Part shown: piece by piece, positions 34,301 to 42,567 of the stretch | How positions within the stretch are numbered: position 1 is the first letter of the stretch | How the letters are laid out: each line of letters begins with the position of its first letter | DNA from: Bacillota bacterium | Lineage (GTDB): Bacteria > Bacillota > Clostridia > Acetivibrionales > DSM-1351 | Assembly: GCA_023443515.1 (NCBI GenBank) | Contig: JAEZUC010000029.1 | Coordinates: 1 to 64,000, forward strand | Reading direction: 5' to 3' | DNA: 64,000 nucleotides | Translations under genes and position numbers: made by a program | Notes under the pieces: generated by a model | Told to the model about the DNA's origin: nothing | The model's input: the letters and a program-made list of their open reading frames with translations, nothing else | Database searches by the model: none

Positions 34301-35282
34301 AAGTGTAGGGATAATAGGTACAGGAAGCTTTGTACCTGAAAAAGTACTTACAAATAGTGATTTGGAAAAATTGGTTGATACATCAGACGAATGGATTATA
34401 AAAAGAACAGGAATATCAGAGAGACGTATTTTAGATGAAGACACCCCTAATTACACCATGGGAATTGAGGCAGCAAAGAGAGCTTTGGAAGATGCCAACC
34501 TGAATGCCGAAGATATTGACTTGATTATTCTATCAACCGAAGCTTCTGACTATATGTCGCCATCAATGGCATGTATTATTCAAGGAGCTATCGGAGCTGT
34601 AAACGCCACTGCTTTTGACCTAAATGCTGCCTGTACAGGATTTATTTACTCTTTATCAGTTGCCCAGCAGTTTATTGCAAATGGATTTTATAAGCATGCT
34701 TTAGTAATAGGATGTGAAGGATTGTCCAAGATTGTTGACTGGGAAGACAGAAATACCTGCATTCTTTTCGGAGACGCTGCGGGTGCTGTAGTACTTGGGG
34801 AAGTAGAAGAAGGATATGGCATACTTGATACCTTCCTTGGGTCAAACGGTGCGGAAGGTATGAATATAACAATTCCCAACCTATATGTAGCCGAAGAAGA
34901 AAAGGAAAAGAGATTAAACGGAAAATACAACACGTTATGGATGGATGGTAAAGAAGTCTTCAAATTTGCTGTTAAGGCAATGTCAACTGCAACAATGCAT
35001 GTTTTGGATAAACTAAACATGGACATAAATGAGCTTGATTTCATTTTTCCACATCAGGCAAACACCAGAATTATCGAGGGTGCCATTAAGAAACTTGGTA
35101 TTACCGATGATAAAATACACTACATTATAAATAAATACGGCAATATTTCCTCAGCATCCATCCCTGTAGCAATGGATGAAGCTAAAAGAGAAGGAAAACT
35201 AAAAAAAGGCGATAAAATGGTTCTGGTTGCATTTGGCGGTGGACTGACATGGGGTTCAATGGCTATTAGGTGGGTTATATAG
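34284..35282 (+). CDS. fabH: Beta-ketoacyl-ACP synthase III
   Basis: A 332-residue FabH, which condenses an acyl-CoA primer with malonyl-ACP to start fatty-acid synthesis. Catalytic triad: Cys117 in LNAACTGFIYSL, His in FPHQANTRI, Asn in NKYGNISSAS. The start at 34284 gives the family N terminus (VGIIGTGSFVPEK) and overlaps the end of plsX; GGAGG at 34267-34271 serves it. Substrate preference (branched or straight primer) is not readable. Confidence 0.96.
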   Translation: MIKPTKSVGIIGTGSFVPEKVLTNSDLEKLVDTSDEWIIKRTGISERRILDEDTPNYTMGIEAAKRALEDANLNAEDIDLIILSTEASDYMSPSMACIIQGAIGAVNATAFDLNAACTGFIYSLSVAQQFIANGFYKHALVIGCEGLSKIVDWEDRNTCILFGDAAGAVVLGEVEEGYGILDTFLGSNGAEGMNITIPNLYVAEEEKEKRLNGKYNTLWMDGKEVFKFAVKAMSTATMHVLDKLNMDINELDFIFPHQANTRIIEGAIKKLGITDDKIHYIINKYGNISSASIPVAMDEAKREGKLKKGDKMVLVAFGGGLTWGSMAIRWVI

Positions 35283-35318
35283 CAATATTATTCTTTTAAA
35301 GAGAGTAGGAGGATTTAT

Positions 35319-36251
35319 ATGGGTAAAGTAGCTTTTCTATTTCCTGGGCAAGGTGCTCAGTACGTAGGAATGGGCAAGGAAATTGCAAATGAATATAGTA
35401 GCGCCGGTAAAATATTTGATGAAGCAACAGAGGCATTGGGCTTTGACGTTAGAGAAATGATATTCAACAGTGATGATGAAACTTTAAAGATAACTGAAAA
35501 CACACAGCCAACTATTGTTACTACTAGTATAGCCTGTATGCAGCCTCTTTTGGAAAAAGGTATCAAACCTGATTTTGTAGCCGGTCTGAGTCTTGGTGAA
35601 TATGCTGCCCATGTTGCAGCAGGTACTATGAGCTTCAAGGATGCAGTTTCTCTTGTTAAAAAAAGAGGCAAGTATATGCAGGAGGCTGTACCTGTAGGAG
35701 TTGGAGCTATGGCAGCAATTATAGGGCTTGAAAATGATGATGTACTAGAGTCCTGTAAAGAGGCATCACAGATTGGTATTGTTGAACCGGCTAATTTCAA
35801 CTGTCCGGGTCAGATAGTAGTAGCAGGAGAAACTGCAGCTGTTGAAAAGGCAGCGGAGCTTTGCAAGTCTAAAGGTGCTAAGAGAGCAATGTTGTTGCCT
35901 GTTAGTGCACCATTCCATTGCAGTCTTTTGAAGCCGGCAGGTGAAAAACTTGCTGCTGAGCTTGACAAAGTAAGTTTGAATGATATAAAGATTCCCGTAG
36001 TAACAAATGTTACAGGCGAAGCTGTTGTAGATAAAGGTATCGTAAAGGAGTATCTGGTAAGGCAGGTTAGTACTTCTGTAATGTGGGAAAAATGTATAAG
36101 AACCATGCTTGCTGCAGGTGTGGATACATTTGTTGAAATTGGTCCGGGAAAGGTTTTAAGCGGCTTTGTAAAGAAGATTGACAGGGATGCGACAGTACTG
36201 AATGTTGAGAATTCAGAAACCTTGAATAAAGCATTGGAAGTATTGGCTTAA
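35319..36251 (+). CDS. fabD: Malonyl-CoA:ACP transacylase
   Basis: A 310-residue FabD moving malonyl groups from CoA to AcpP. Motifs: FLFPGQGAQYVGMG at the N terminus (oxyanion Gln), nucleophile GLSLGEYAA (Ser91), VSAPFHCSLL (catalytic His), and EIGPGKVLSGFVKK. AGGAGG precedes the ATG. Part of the fab operon. Confidence 0.97.
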   Translation: MGKVAFLFPGQGAQYVGMGKEIANEYSSAGKIFDEATEALGFDVREMIFNSDDETLKITENTQPTIVTTSIACMQPLLEKGIKPDFVAGLSLGEYAAHVAAGTMSFKDAVSLVKKRGKYMQEAVPVGVGAMAAIIGLENDDVLESCKEASQIGIVEPANFNCPGQIVVAGETAAVEKAAELCKSKGAKRAMLLPVSAPFHCSLLKPAGEKLAAELDKVSLNDIKIPVVTNVTGEAVVDKGIVKEYLVRQVSTSVMWEKCIRTMLAAGVDTFVEIGPGKVLSGFVKKIDRDATVLNVENSETLNKALEVLA

Positions 36252-36290
36252 AATGCTGAATAGTAGATGTATATTGGAGGTGTGCGAAAA

Positions 36291-37028
36291 ATGCAATTTG
36301 AAGGTCGGACTGCTGTTATTACAGGATCATCAAGAGGAATCGGGAGAGCTATTGCTGAAAAACTCGGTAAACTTGGAGCAAATGTTGTTCTCAACGGAAC
36401 AACAGAAAAGGTCCTGGACACGTCAAAAGAACTGGAAGCTATGGGGATAAAGGTTACAGCAGTTGTAGGTGATATAAAGAATGCGGAAGATGTGAAGATA
36501 TTAATAAATACAGCGGTAAATACCTTTGGAGGTATTGATATTCTGATAAACAATGCCGGAATAACAAAGGATAAGCCAATGGCGATGATGTCAGAGGACG
36601 ATTGGGACAGCGTACTTGACATTAATCTAAAGGGTGCTTTCCTGTGTACTAAAGTTGCAGCCAAACAGATGCTGAAAAAAAGATACGGCAGAATAGTTAA
36701 CATCTCATCAGTTGCCGGTAATTATGGTAATGCCGGGCAGGCAAATTATTCGGCATCAAAAGCAGGACTTATCGGCTTAACAAAAACTACCGCAAAGGAG
36801 TTTGCTCCCCGGGGAATTATTTGTAATGTAGTATGTCCGGGTGCAATTGTCAGTGACATGACGGAAATATTACCGGAAGATTTAAAGAAAAAGTATCTAG
36901 AAAAGATAGCACTCGGAAGGTTCGGGACACCTGAAGAAGTAGCTAATGTTGTTGCTTTTCTAGCTTCTGAAGAGGCCGGTTATGTAACAGGGCAGGTTAT
37001 AGATATTGACGGTGGATTAGTTATGTAA
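36291..37028 (+). CDS. fabG: 3-oxoacyl-ACP reductase
   Basis: A 245-residue SDR. Cofactor motif TAVITGSSRGIGRAIAEKLG, NNAG motif at about 88, catalytic Ser-Tyr-Lys in NISSVAGNYGNAGQANYSASKAG. It reduces 3-ketoacyl-ACP with NADPH. The ATG at 36267 includes the GGAGGTG ribosome site; the ATG at 36291 lies 9 bp after it and gives the standard N terminus. Confidence 0.97.
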   Translation: MQFEGRTAVITGSSRGIGRAIAEKLGKLGANVVLNGTTEKVLDTSKELEAMGIKVTAVVGDIKNAEDVKILINTAVNTFGGIDILINNAGITKDKPMAMMSEDDWDSVLDINLKGAFLCTKVAAKQMLKKRYGRIVNISSVAGNYGNAGQANYSASKAGLIGLTKTTAKEFAPRGIICNVVCPGAIVSDMTEILPEDLKKKYLEKIALGRFGTPEEVANVVAFLASEEAGYVTGQVIDIDGGLVM

Positions 37029-37145
37029 TAATATTATGATTGGATATGCTTGGGTTTCTGGCTATTCAGCTTAATAATTTTTAAATTGCATATAGTTTAA
37101 AAATGTATGCACTATAGAAACCATCCTTTGGAAGGAGGTGAACGT

Positions 37146-37373
37146 ATGATTTTTGATAAAGTTAAAAAATTGATTGTTGAGCAGCTTGGTGTTGAAGAAG
37201 AAGATATAACTATGGAAGCTTCCTTCATAGATGATCTTGGTGCTGATTCTCTTGATATAGTAGAGCTTATAATGGCTCTTGAAGAGGAATTCGGTCTTGA
37301 GATACCTGATAACGAAGCAGAGAAGATCACAACAGTTAGTGATGTTGTTGAATACATCAAAAGTAATACTTAA
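37146..37373 (+). CDS. acpP: Acyl carrier protein
   Basis: A 75-residue acidic AcpP. The phosphopantetheine site is Ser35 in LGADSLDIVELIMALEE. GGAAGGAGG at about 37131-37139 drives the ATG at 37146. It carries the growing chain for the Fab enzymes around it. A terminator-like hairpin follows, so it may be made in excess of fabF. Confidence 0.98.
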   Translation: MIFDKVKKLIVEQLGVEEEDITMEASFIDDLGADSLDIVELIMALEEEFGLEIPDNEAEKITTVSDVVEYIKSNT

Positions 37374-37397
37374 AAAAGTCCCCAATAGGGGCTTTTT
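37373..37397 (+). terminator. Terminator after acpP
   Basis: AAAAAAG(T)CCCC / GGGGCTTTTTT hairpin with an AATA loop and one bulged T, followed by T-rich sequence. Since fabF follows without a clear promoter, it is likely partial. Confidence 0.7.
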
Positions 37398-37499
37398 TAA
37401 TATTATATGACCTTACGAATTTTTTCAATGTCTTAAAGACGTTTTAATATATAATCTAAAAATTCAAATCTTAATTTCACCTTTTGGAGGTTTATGAAA

Positions 37500-38735
37500 A
37501 TGAAAAGACGCGTAGTTATAACAGGGGCTGGAGTAGTATCTTCACTTGGTTTTGGATTGGAGCAGTTTTGGGGTTCAATAAAAGAGGGCAGAAATGGGAT
37601 AAGTGAGGTAACCAGAATTGACGTTTCTGAGTTGTCAACAAAGGTTGCTGCCGAGATAAAGGATTTTGATCCTACTCTATTTATTGATAAAAAAGAAGCA
37701 AGAAGAATGGATAGATACAATCAGTTTGCTATGGCTGCTTCAAAAATGGCGGTAGAAAATGCAAAGCTTGATTTAGATTCATTAAATAAGGACAAATGCG
37801 GTGTTATTGTCGGCTCTGGTATTGGCGGACTAGAAACTTTAGAAGAACAACACAGTGTTTTACTTAGCAAAGGACCTGGGAGAGTTAGTCCGTTTTTCAT
37901 ACCTATGATGATTTCAAATATGGCTTCCGGACGTATAGCTATTCAATACGGATTCATGGGCTTCAACGAATGTGTTGTAACAGCATGTGCAACATCAAAT
38001 AATGCTATCGGCGATTCATTCAAGGTTATACAGCGAGGAGATGCTGATTTAATGCTGACCGGCGGAGCAGAAGCATCTATAACAGCTATGAGTTTTGCGG
38101 GTTTCTGTAATATGGGAGCAATGAGTAAAAACCCTGATCCTGCAACAGCCTCAAGGCCTTTTGATAAGGACAGAGATGGGTTTGTTATGGGCGAAGGTGC
38201 TGGAGTTTTAATACTGGAAGAACTTGAACATGCTCTTAATAGAGGTGCCAACATACTGGCTGAAGTTGTCGGATACGGATGCACATGTGACGCTTACCAC
38301 ATAACTGCCCCTCATCCGGAAGGATTAGGCGGTATAAAGAGTATGCAGATGGCAATTAATGATGCTGGTATAAAGCCGGAAGAAGTAAGTTACATCAATG
38401 CACACGGAACTTCTACCCCATTAAATGATCCCGGTGAAGTAAATGTTGTGAAAACAGTATTTGGCAGTCATGTAGCTAATATTGCAATGAGTTCAACCAA
38501 GTCAATGACAGGACACTTGTTGGGTGCAGCAGGTGCAATTGAAGCAATAGTTACAGCAATGGCTATCCACGACAGTTTCCTGCCTCCAACAATCAACGTT
38601 CAAAATCAGGATCCTGAATGTGATATTGATTGTGTGCCAAATAAGGGAAGAGAAGGTGAAATCAAGTATGCACTTTCCAATGCACTTGGCTTTGGCGGTC
38701 ACAATGCTACAATATGTTTAAAGAAGTATGAATAA
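37500..38735 (+). CDS. fabF: Beta-ketoacyl-ACP synthase II
   Basis: A 411-residue FabF elongation enzyme. Catalytic Cys163 in VTACATSNN (the E. coli position with this start), His in AHGTSTPLND and KSMTGHLLGAAGA. An ATG at 37494 lies only 3 bp from GGAGG; the ATG at 37500 is better spaced and gives the usual KRRVVITG start. It closes the fab operon; a strong terminator follows. Confidence 0.97.
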   Translation: MKRRVVITGAGVVSSLGFGLEQFWGSIKEGRNGISEVTRIDVSELSTKVAAEIKDFDPTLFIDKKEARRMDRYNQFAMAASKMAVENAKLDLDSLNKDKCGVIVGSGIGGLETLEEQHSVLLSKGPGRVSPFFIPMMISNMASGRIAIQYGFMGFNECVVTACATSNNAIGDSFKVIQRGDADLMLTGGAEASITAMSFAGFCNMGAMSKNPDPATASRPFDKDRDGFVMGEGAGVLILEELEHALNRGANILAEVVGYGCTCDAYHITAPHPEGLGGIKSMQMAINDAGIKPEEVSYINAHGTSTPLNDPGEVNVVKTVFGSHVANIAMSSTKSMTGHLLGAAGAIEAIVTAMAIHDSFLPPTINVQNQDPECDIDCVPNKGREGEIKYALSNALGFGGHNATICLKKYE

Positions 38736-38770
38736 TTGCAAAGTGTTGATGATATTAATATAAAAGTGTA

Positions 38771-38808
38771 AAATAACAGGTGGGGTTTTTCCCTCCTGTT
38801 ATTTTTTT
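38771..38808 (+). terminator. Rho-independent terminator after fabF
   Basis: AAATAACAGG pairs with CCTGTTATTT, with GGG/CCC extending inward, followed by seven T. Confidence 0.88.
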
Positions 38809-38862
38809 GAAAGTAAACAAAATATTTGATAAAATATGATTTGAGCATTATTGGAGGAATAG

Positions 38863-39573
38863 ATGGAACAAACCGATTATATTAAAAGAATTTCTGAGCT
38901 TGAAAAAATCATTGGCTACAATTTTAAAAACAAAGATGTTATATTTACTGCCATTACTCACAGCTCATATGCAAATGAAAAGAAGTCAAGAAAGTTAAAA
39001 TATAACGAGAGACTTGAATTTCTGGGAGATTCAGTTTTAGGCCTTACAATAAGTGAGTATTTATTCCAGAAGAAGCCCAATCTTCCGGAAGGAGAGTTGT
39101 CTGTAACAAGAGCTAAAATTGTATGTGAAAACTCATTATCTCAATGTGCCACTGACATCAGTCTGGGAAAGTATCTTTTGCTTGGAAAAGGGGAAGAGCT
39201 TTCAGGGGGCAGAGAAAAAATCTCTCTGCTTTCAGATGCATTTGAAGCGCTGATAGGAGCATTATATATTGATGGGGGGTTTGAAACCGCAAAAGCATTT
39301 GTCTACAGATACATGGATAAAATTATAAAATCATGTATTGAAGGTAAATTATTTTACGATTATAAGACCCAACTGCAGGAATTGGTTCAGCAAAACGGTG
39401 AACAGCAGATTGCTTATAATGTTACCGACCAATTTGGCCCTGACCATAACAAAACATTTGTTACGGAAGTTAAAATAAATGGTACTGTTCAAGGGCGGGG
39501 AAAAGGACATTCTAAAAAAGAAGCTGAACAAAATGCTGCTAAGGATGCTTTGAATAATATAAAAACCAAATAG
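38863..39573 (+). CDS. rnc: Ribonuclease III
   Basis: A 236-residue RNase III. The nuclease signature ERLEFLGDSVLGL (about 49-61) contains the metal-binding Glu/Asp, and SDAFEALIGALYID the second set. The C-terminal double-stranded RNA-binding domain runs about 160-234 (YKTQLQELVQQNG ... GRGKGHSKKEAEQNAAKDAL). It matures rRNA and cuts structured RNAs. GGAGG precedes the ATG. The rnc - radical SAM - smc - ftsY order is common in Clostridia. Confidence 0.97.
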   Translation: MEQTDYIKRISELEKIIGYNFKNKDVIFTAITHSSYANEKKSRKLKYNERLEFLGDSVLGLTISEYLFQKKPNLPEGELSVTRAKIVCENSLSQCATDISLGKYLLLGKGEELSGGREKISLLSDAFEALIGALYIDGGFETAKAFVYRYMDKIIKSCIEGKLFYDYKTQLQELVQQNGEQQIAYNVTDQFGPDHNKTFVTEVKINGTVQGRGKGHSKKEAEQNAAKDALNNIKTK

Positions 39574-39593
39574 GCTTTAAGGAGTGTTTACAA

Positions 39594-40604
39594 ATTAAGA
39601 AGCATATAGTAATCCCCATATTCGTACCACATAAGGGTTGTCCCTTTGACTGTATTTTCTGCAACCAGAAAATTATTAGCGGACAATCAAAGCAGGCCAG
39701 TGAAGAAGATATCCGCCATACTATTGAAAGCTACTTAAATACCAGCGGTAACGCTTTTGTAGAAATCGGGTTTTACGGCGGAAGTTTTACAGGGATATCA
39801 CTAGCCGAGCAGGAATGGTATCTCAAAATCGGATACAGCTATATTAAAGCAGGAAAGGTAAAGCAGATAAGGCTTTCTACCAGACCTGACTATATAAATT
39901 CAACAATTCTGGATTTACTAGAGAGATTTGGTGTAAAAACTATTGAGCTGGGCGTTCAGAGTCTGGATTATGATGTTTTGAAATGTACAAACAGAGGACA
40001 TGGCATTGATGAAGTACAAAATGCAACACAAATGATTAAGGACAGAGGATTTTCCCTTGGCATTCAGACAATGATCGGACTTCCCGGGGATACCAGGTTA
40101 AAGGCTATTGCAACTGCTCAAAAGGTGGTTGAATTTTCTCCGGATATTGTACGAATTTATCCGACACTTGTTATTGAGAATACTTATTTACAGAAGATGT
40201 ATAACGATGGAAAATATCAGCCTCTGACAGTTGAAGAGGCAGTAGATATTTCAGCAGAACTGCTTGATATATATGAAAAGCACAATATTAATGTTATTCG
40301 GATAGGTCTTCAGCCCACAGACAATATCAGTGAATCAGGAGAGGTTGTTGCCGGACCTTTTCATCCTGCTTTCAGACAGCTTGTAGAATCAAGGCTTACT
40401 CTAAATAGAATCAGGCAATATATATTGAACCACAAGCTTGACAAATTACAGGATATAGTTATAGAGTGTAATCCTAAATTTATATCCAATGTTATAGGGC
40501 AAAAAAGAGTGAATATTTATACACTTAAAAATGAGTTTAATTTTAAAAATATTCGGATTATGGAGAAGCATAATGTCGAAAAATTCCTAATTATAGGAAC
40601 ATAA
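39594..40604 (+). CDS. Elp3/YhcC-like radical SAM protein with an apparent ATT start
   Basis: The frame is open from 39558 to 40604 and contains no ATG, GTG or TTG before 39978. Yet the conserved N terminus is fully encoded upstream of 39978: KKHIVIPIFVPHKGCPFDCIFCNQK, with the radical SAM CxxxCxxC cluster, then FYGGSFTG, RLSTRPDYI, ELGVQSLD and GLPGDT. AAGGAG at 39579-39584 lies 9 bp before an ATT at 39594, the best start, giving about 336 residues. The family resembles the radical SAM half of Elp3; it has no acetyltransferase domain and its substrate is unknown. It lies 20 bp after rnc in the conserved rnc-smc neighbourhood. A sequencing error is less likely, since the frame is intact throughout. 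Confidence 0.82.
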   Translation: MKKHIVIPIFVPHKGCPFDCIFCNQKIISGQSKQASEEDIRHTIESYLNTSGNAFVEIGFYGGSFTGISLAEQEWYLKIGYSYIKAGKVKQIRLSTRPDYINSTILDLLERFGVKTIELGVQSLDYDVLKCTNRGHGIDEVQNATQMIKDRGFSLGIQTMIGLPGDTRLKAIATAQKVVEFSPDIVRIYPTLVIENTYLQKMYNDGKYQPLTVEEAVDISAELLDIYEKHNINVIRIGLQPTDNISESGEVVAGPFHPAFRQLVESRLTLNRIRQYILNHKLDKLQDIVIECNPKFISNVIGQKRVNIYTLKNEFNFKNIRIMEKHNVEKFLIIGT

Positions 40605-40645
40605 ATAAATTATTTAAATTTTTTAAAAAATTTTAAATGTAAAAA

Positions 40646-40672
40646 GCAGGAATTCGATGAAATATATAGAAT
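40646..40672 (+). promoter_or_regulatory. Sigma-H promoter of spoVS
   Basis: GCAGGAATT at 40646-40654, an 11-bp spacer and ATAGAAT at 40666-40672 match the sigma-H consensus RnAGGAwWW-N11-12-RnnGAAT. spoVS is known to be sigma-H dependent in Bacillus. Confidence 0.75.
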
Positions 40673-40740
40673 AGATATAAATACAATTATATTTTATTTT
40701 TTTGCTTTTTTTAAAGCATTTTTTTAGGAGGATGTATAAT

Positions 40741-41001
40741 ATGGAAGTACTAAAGGTTTCAGCTAATTCACAACCCAAATCAGTTGCTGGAGCATTGGCT
40801 GCAGTTTTGAGGGACAACAATTATGCAGAGATTCAGGCAGTAGGTGCCGGAGCAGTTAATCAGGCAGTCAAGGCAATAGCAATAACTAGAGGTTTTGTAG
40901 CACCAAATGGAATTGATCTTGTGGCAGTTCCTGCTTTTGCTGAAGTAAATATCGATGGAGAAGAAAGAACAGCAATAAAATTCTACATACAACCTCGATA
41001 A
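40741..41001 (+). CDS. spoVS: Stage V sporulation protein S
   Basis: An 86-residue SpoVS of the Alba-like fold, recognised by EVLKVSANSQPKSVAGALAAVLR and VNQAVKAIAITRGFVAPNGIDL. It affects septation and later coat assembly during sporulation. AGGAGG at 40726-40731 serves the ATG at 40741. The sigma-H-type promoter 70-95 bp upstream fits early sporulation control. Confidence 0.97.
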   Translation: MEVLKVSANSQPKSVAGALAAVLRDNNYAEIQAVGAGAVNQAVKAIAITRGFVAPNGIDLVAVPAFAEVNIDGEERTAIKFYIQPR

Positions 41002-41018
41002 TTCAGTTTATTAAAATG

Positions 41019-41048
41019 AAAGGCTCGCTTATACAGCGGGCCTTTTTT
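41019..41048. terminator. Terminator after spoVS (shared with sodA)
   Basis: AAAGGCTCGCT at 41019-41029 pairs with AGCGGGCCTTT (one G-U), followed by T7; the minus strand also carries a usable hairpin for the convergent sodA gene. Confidence 0.82.
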
Positions 41049-41719
41049 TATGAATTTTTATATACCATTGTATTTATTGTGGTTAATGGCAATTGACCGT
41101 TTGAGGCAAAAATCAACCTATTTTCCACCTCATTCCAATTCACTATCCCCCACCAGGCATCAATAAACCTTTTTCGCTCGTTCTGGTAATCCAGATAATA
41201 GGCATGTTCCCAGACATCACAAACCAGAACCGGGATACCTCCCCATTGTGTAAGATTCTGATGTTTTTCAGCCTGAAGGATTTCAAGTCTTCTCCATGCA
41301 GGTTGCCAAATAAGGATAGCCCAGCCCGAACCTTCTACTTTTTCAGCTGCACTTGTGAATTGTTCCTTAAACGCTCCAAAATTGCCGAAGTAATTATTGA
41401 TATAATTAACGGTTTGCATACCTGGATTTCCTCCCATACCAGGCGGTGCCATAATAGTCCAGAAAATACTATGCAGAATATGACCTGAGCCATTAAAAGC
41501 CAACTCATTTTCCCAATATTTAATGTACTCATAGTCACTTTTTCTTCTTACATCCGCTAGACTGATTTCTGCCCTGTTTAGCCCGTCTACATATGCTTTG
41601 TGGTGTTTGTCATGGTGTATTCTTAATGTTCTTTGACTTATAACAGGTTCAAGGGCGTTATAGGAGTAAGGCAGAGGAGGTAATTGATGCTGTCCTGTGG
41701 GAACATAATTATAGTTCAT
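41048..41719 (-). CDS. sodA: Superoxide dismutase (Mn/Fe)
   Basis: A 223-residue Fe/Mn superoxide dismutase. Metal ligands: His in LRIHHDKHH, His in GHILHSIFW, and Asp/His in VCDVWEHAYYLDYQ. The N-terminal LPPLPYSYNALEP and the GWAILIWQP region are typical. Mn or Fe preference cannot be set from sequence alone. In anaerobic sporeformers SodA is often also found in spore coats, which would suit its neighbours spoVS and the coat-like gene. Weak GGAG ribosome site 11 bp before the ATG. Confidence 0.95.
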   Translation of the reverse strand: MNYNYVPTGQHQLPPLPYSYNALEPVISQRTLRIHHDKHHKAYVDGLNRAEISLADVRRKSDYEYIKYWENELAFNGSGHILHSIFWTIMAPPGMGGNPGMQTVNYINNYFGNFGAFKEQFTSAAEKVEGSGWAILIWQPAWRRLEILQAEKHQNLTQWGGIPVLVCDVWEHAYYLDYQNERKRFIDAWWGIVNWNEVENRLIFASNGQLPLTTINTMVYKNS

Positions 41720-41849
41720 AAATATATGTACTCCAAAAATATATGCTAATGGTATTATATTATTTTATATTAGAAAAATGTGATTAATAAAAGCAGATAT
41801 AATAAAAATATCTTACGAATTATTCCAATTAAATTTGGACAGTGATATA

Positions 41850-41877
41850 AAAACAGGTGGCCTTCGTGAACTGAAGA
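41850..41877 (-). terminator. Terminator of the coat-like gene
   Basis: ACAGGT/ACCTGT plus an inner CTTC/GAAG stem; on the minus strand the hairpin is followed by a T run (TTTTTAT). Confidence 0.65.
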
Positions 41878-41947
41878 CTACCTGTCTTGTGCATGAATAA
41901 AAATAAAATGTAGTATTAAGAGATGCAGAGATTAACTTTATTACTGA

Positions 41948-42355
41948 TTAAAAACCGAAACCCCCAAAAAAAGGACGTCTTCTCCTTAACAGTTCCCTAA
42001 GCAGGAGAATTGATATGAGATCGCGTCGAAAACGTCTTCTGCCTCCGCCAAATCCACCGAATCCAAATTGTCTGTTTTCACACCCTTCAAAATCCTGATA
42101 GTCCATATCAACATCTGCACCAACCCTATTGTCGATATCATCTACCATAGAGTCCAGCATTTGACGGCTGGGGTTAAACATGGGTCCGTATTGTGCACAC
42201 ATTCTATCGCACATGCGTCCAACTTCAGGCATTATAATATGGTAACATCTGGGAAACATGCCCATTAGCTGATCTTGGGGCATCTCCATCATGGGTGAAT
42301 ACTGGCTTGGAACATTCATCATTTGCATACAATTTCTATAATCATAATCTTCCAT
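41948..42355 (-). CDS. Spore-coat-like protein of unknown function
   Basis: A 135-residue protein rich in Met, Tyr and Cys in the first half (MMEMPQDQLMGMFPRCYHIIMPEVGRMCDRMC) and Gly/Phe/Arg-rich at the end (FGGFGGGRRRFRRD...RELLRRRRPFFGG). The pattern is seen in small clostridial coat or spore-surface proteins. I do not recognise a named family. GGGAGGT precedes the ATG. A sigma-K-like promoter (AACC-N16-CATAAAATA) lies upstream on this strand. Function is inferred from composition and setting. Confidence 0.6.
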   Translation of the reverse strand: MEDYDYRNCMQMMNVPSQYSPMMEMPQDQLMGMFPRCYHIIMPEVGRMCDRMCAQYGPMFNPSRQMLDSMVDDIDNRVGADVDMDYQDFEGCENRQFGFGGFGGGRRRFRRDLISILLLRELLRRRRPFFGGFGF

Positions 42356-42388
42356 AGTGACCTCCCAAAAAAAATTATTCTATAAAAA

Positions 42389-42417
42389 TATTTTATGACA
42401 GTTTCCTTCGTTTGGTT
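42389..42417 (-). promoter_or_regulatory. Candidate sigma-K promoter of the coat-like gene
   Basis: On the minus strand, AACC (-35) is separated by 16 bp from CATAAAATA (-10), which fits the sigma-K pattern AC-N16-17-CATAnnnTA. Short consensus, so tentative. Confidence 0.4.
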
Positions 42418-42567
42418 ACCATTGTTAATTATTATGTAAATTAAATTCAGGAAATAACAGTCCTTTTTTATTGACACTATAAAATCAGAAATATATACTG
42501 AAAACAATCAATATACTAATTCAGGCCTAAATTGTACTTATTTATCATTAAATTGGAGGCAGGTTGT

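Noticed and set aside
39978..40604. A 208-codon radical SAM gene starting with TTG at 39978
   Set aside because: It would lack the iron-sulfur cysteines that are plainly encoded in the same open frame upstream.
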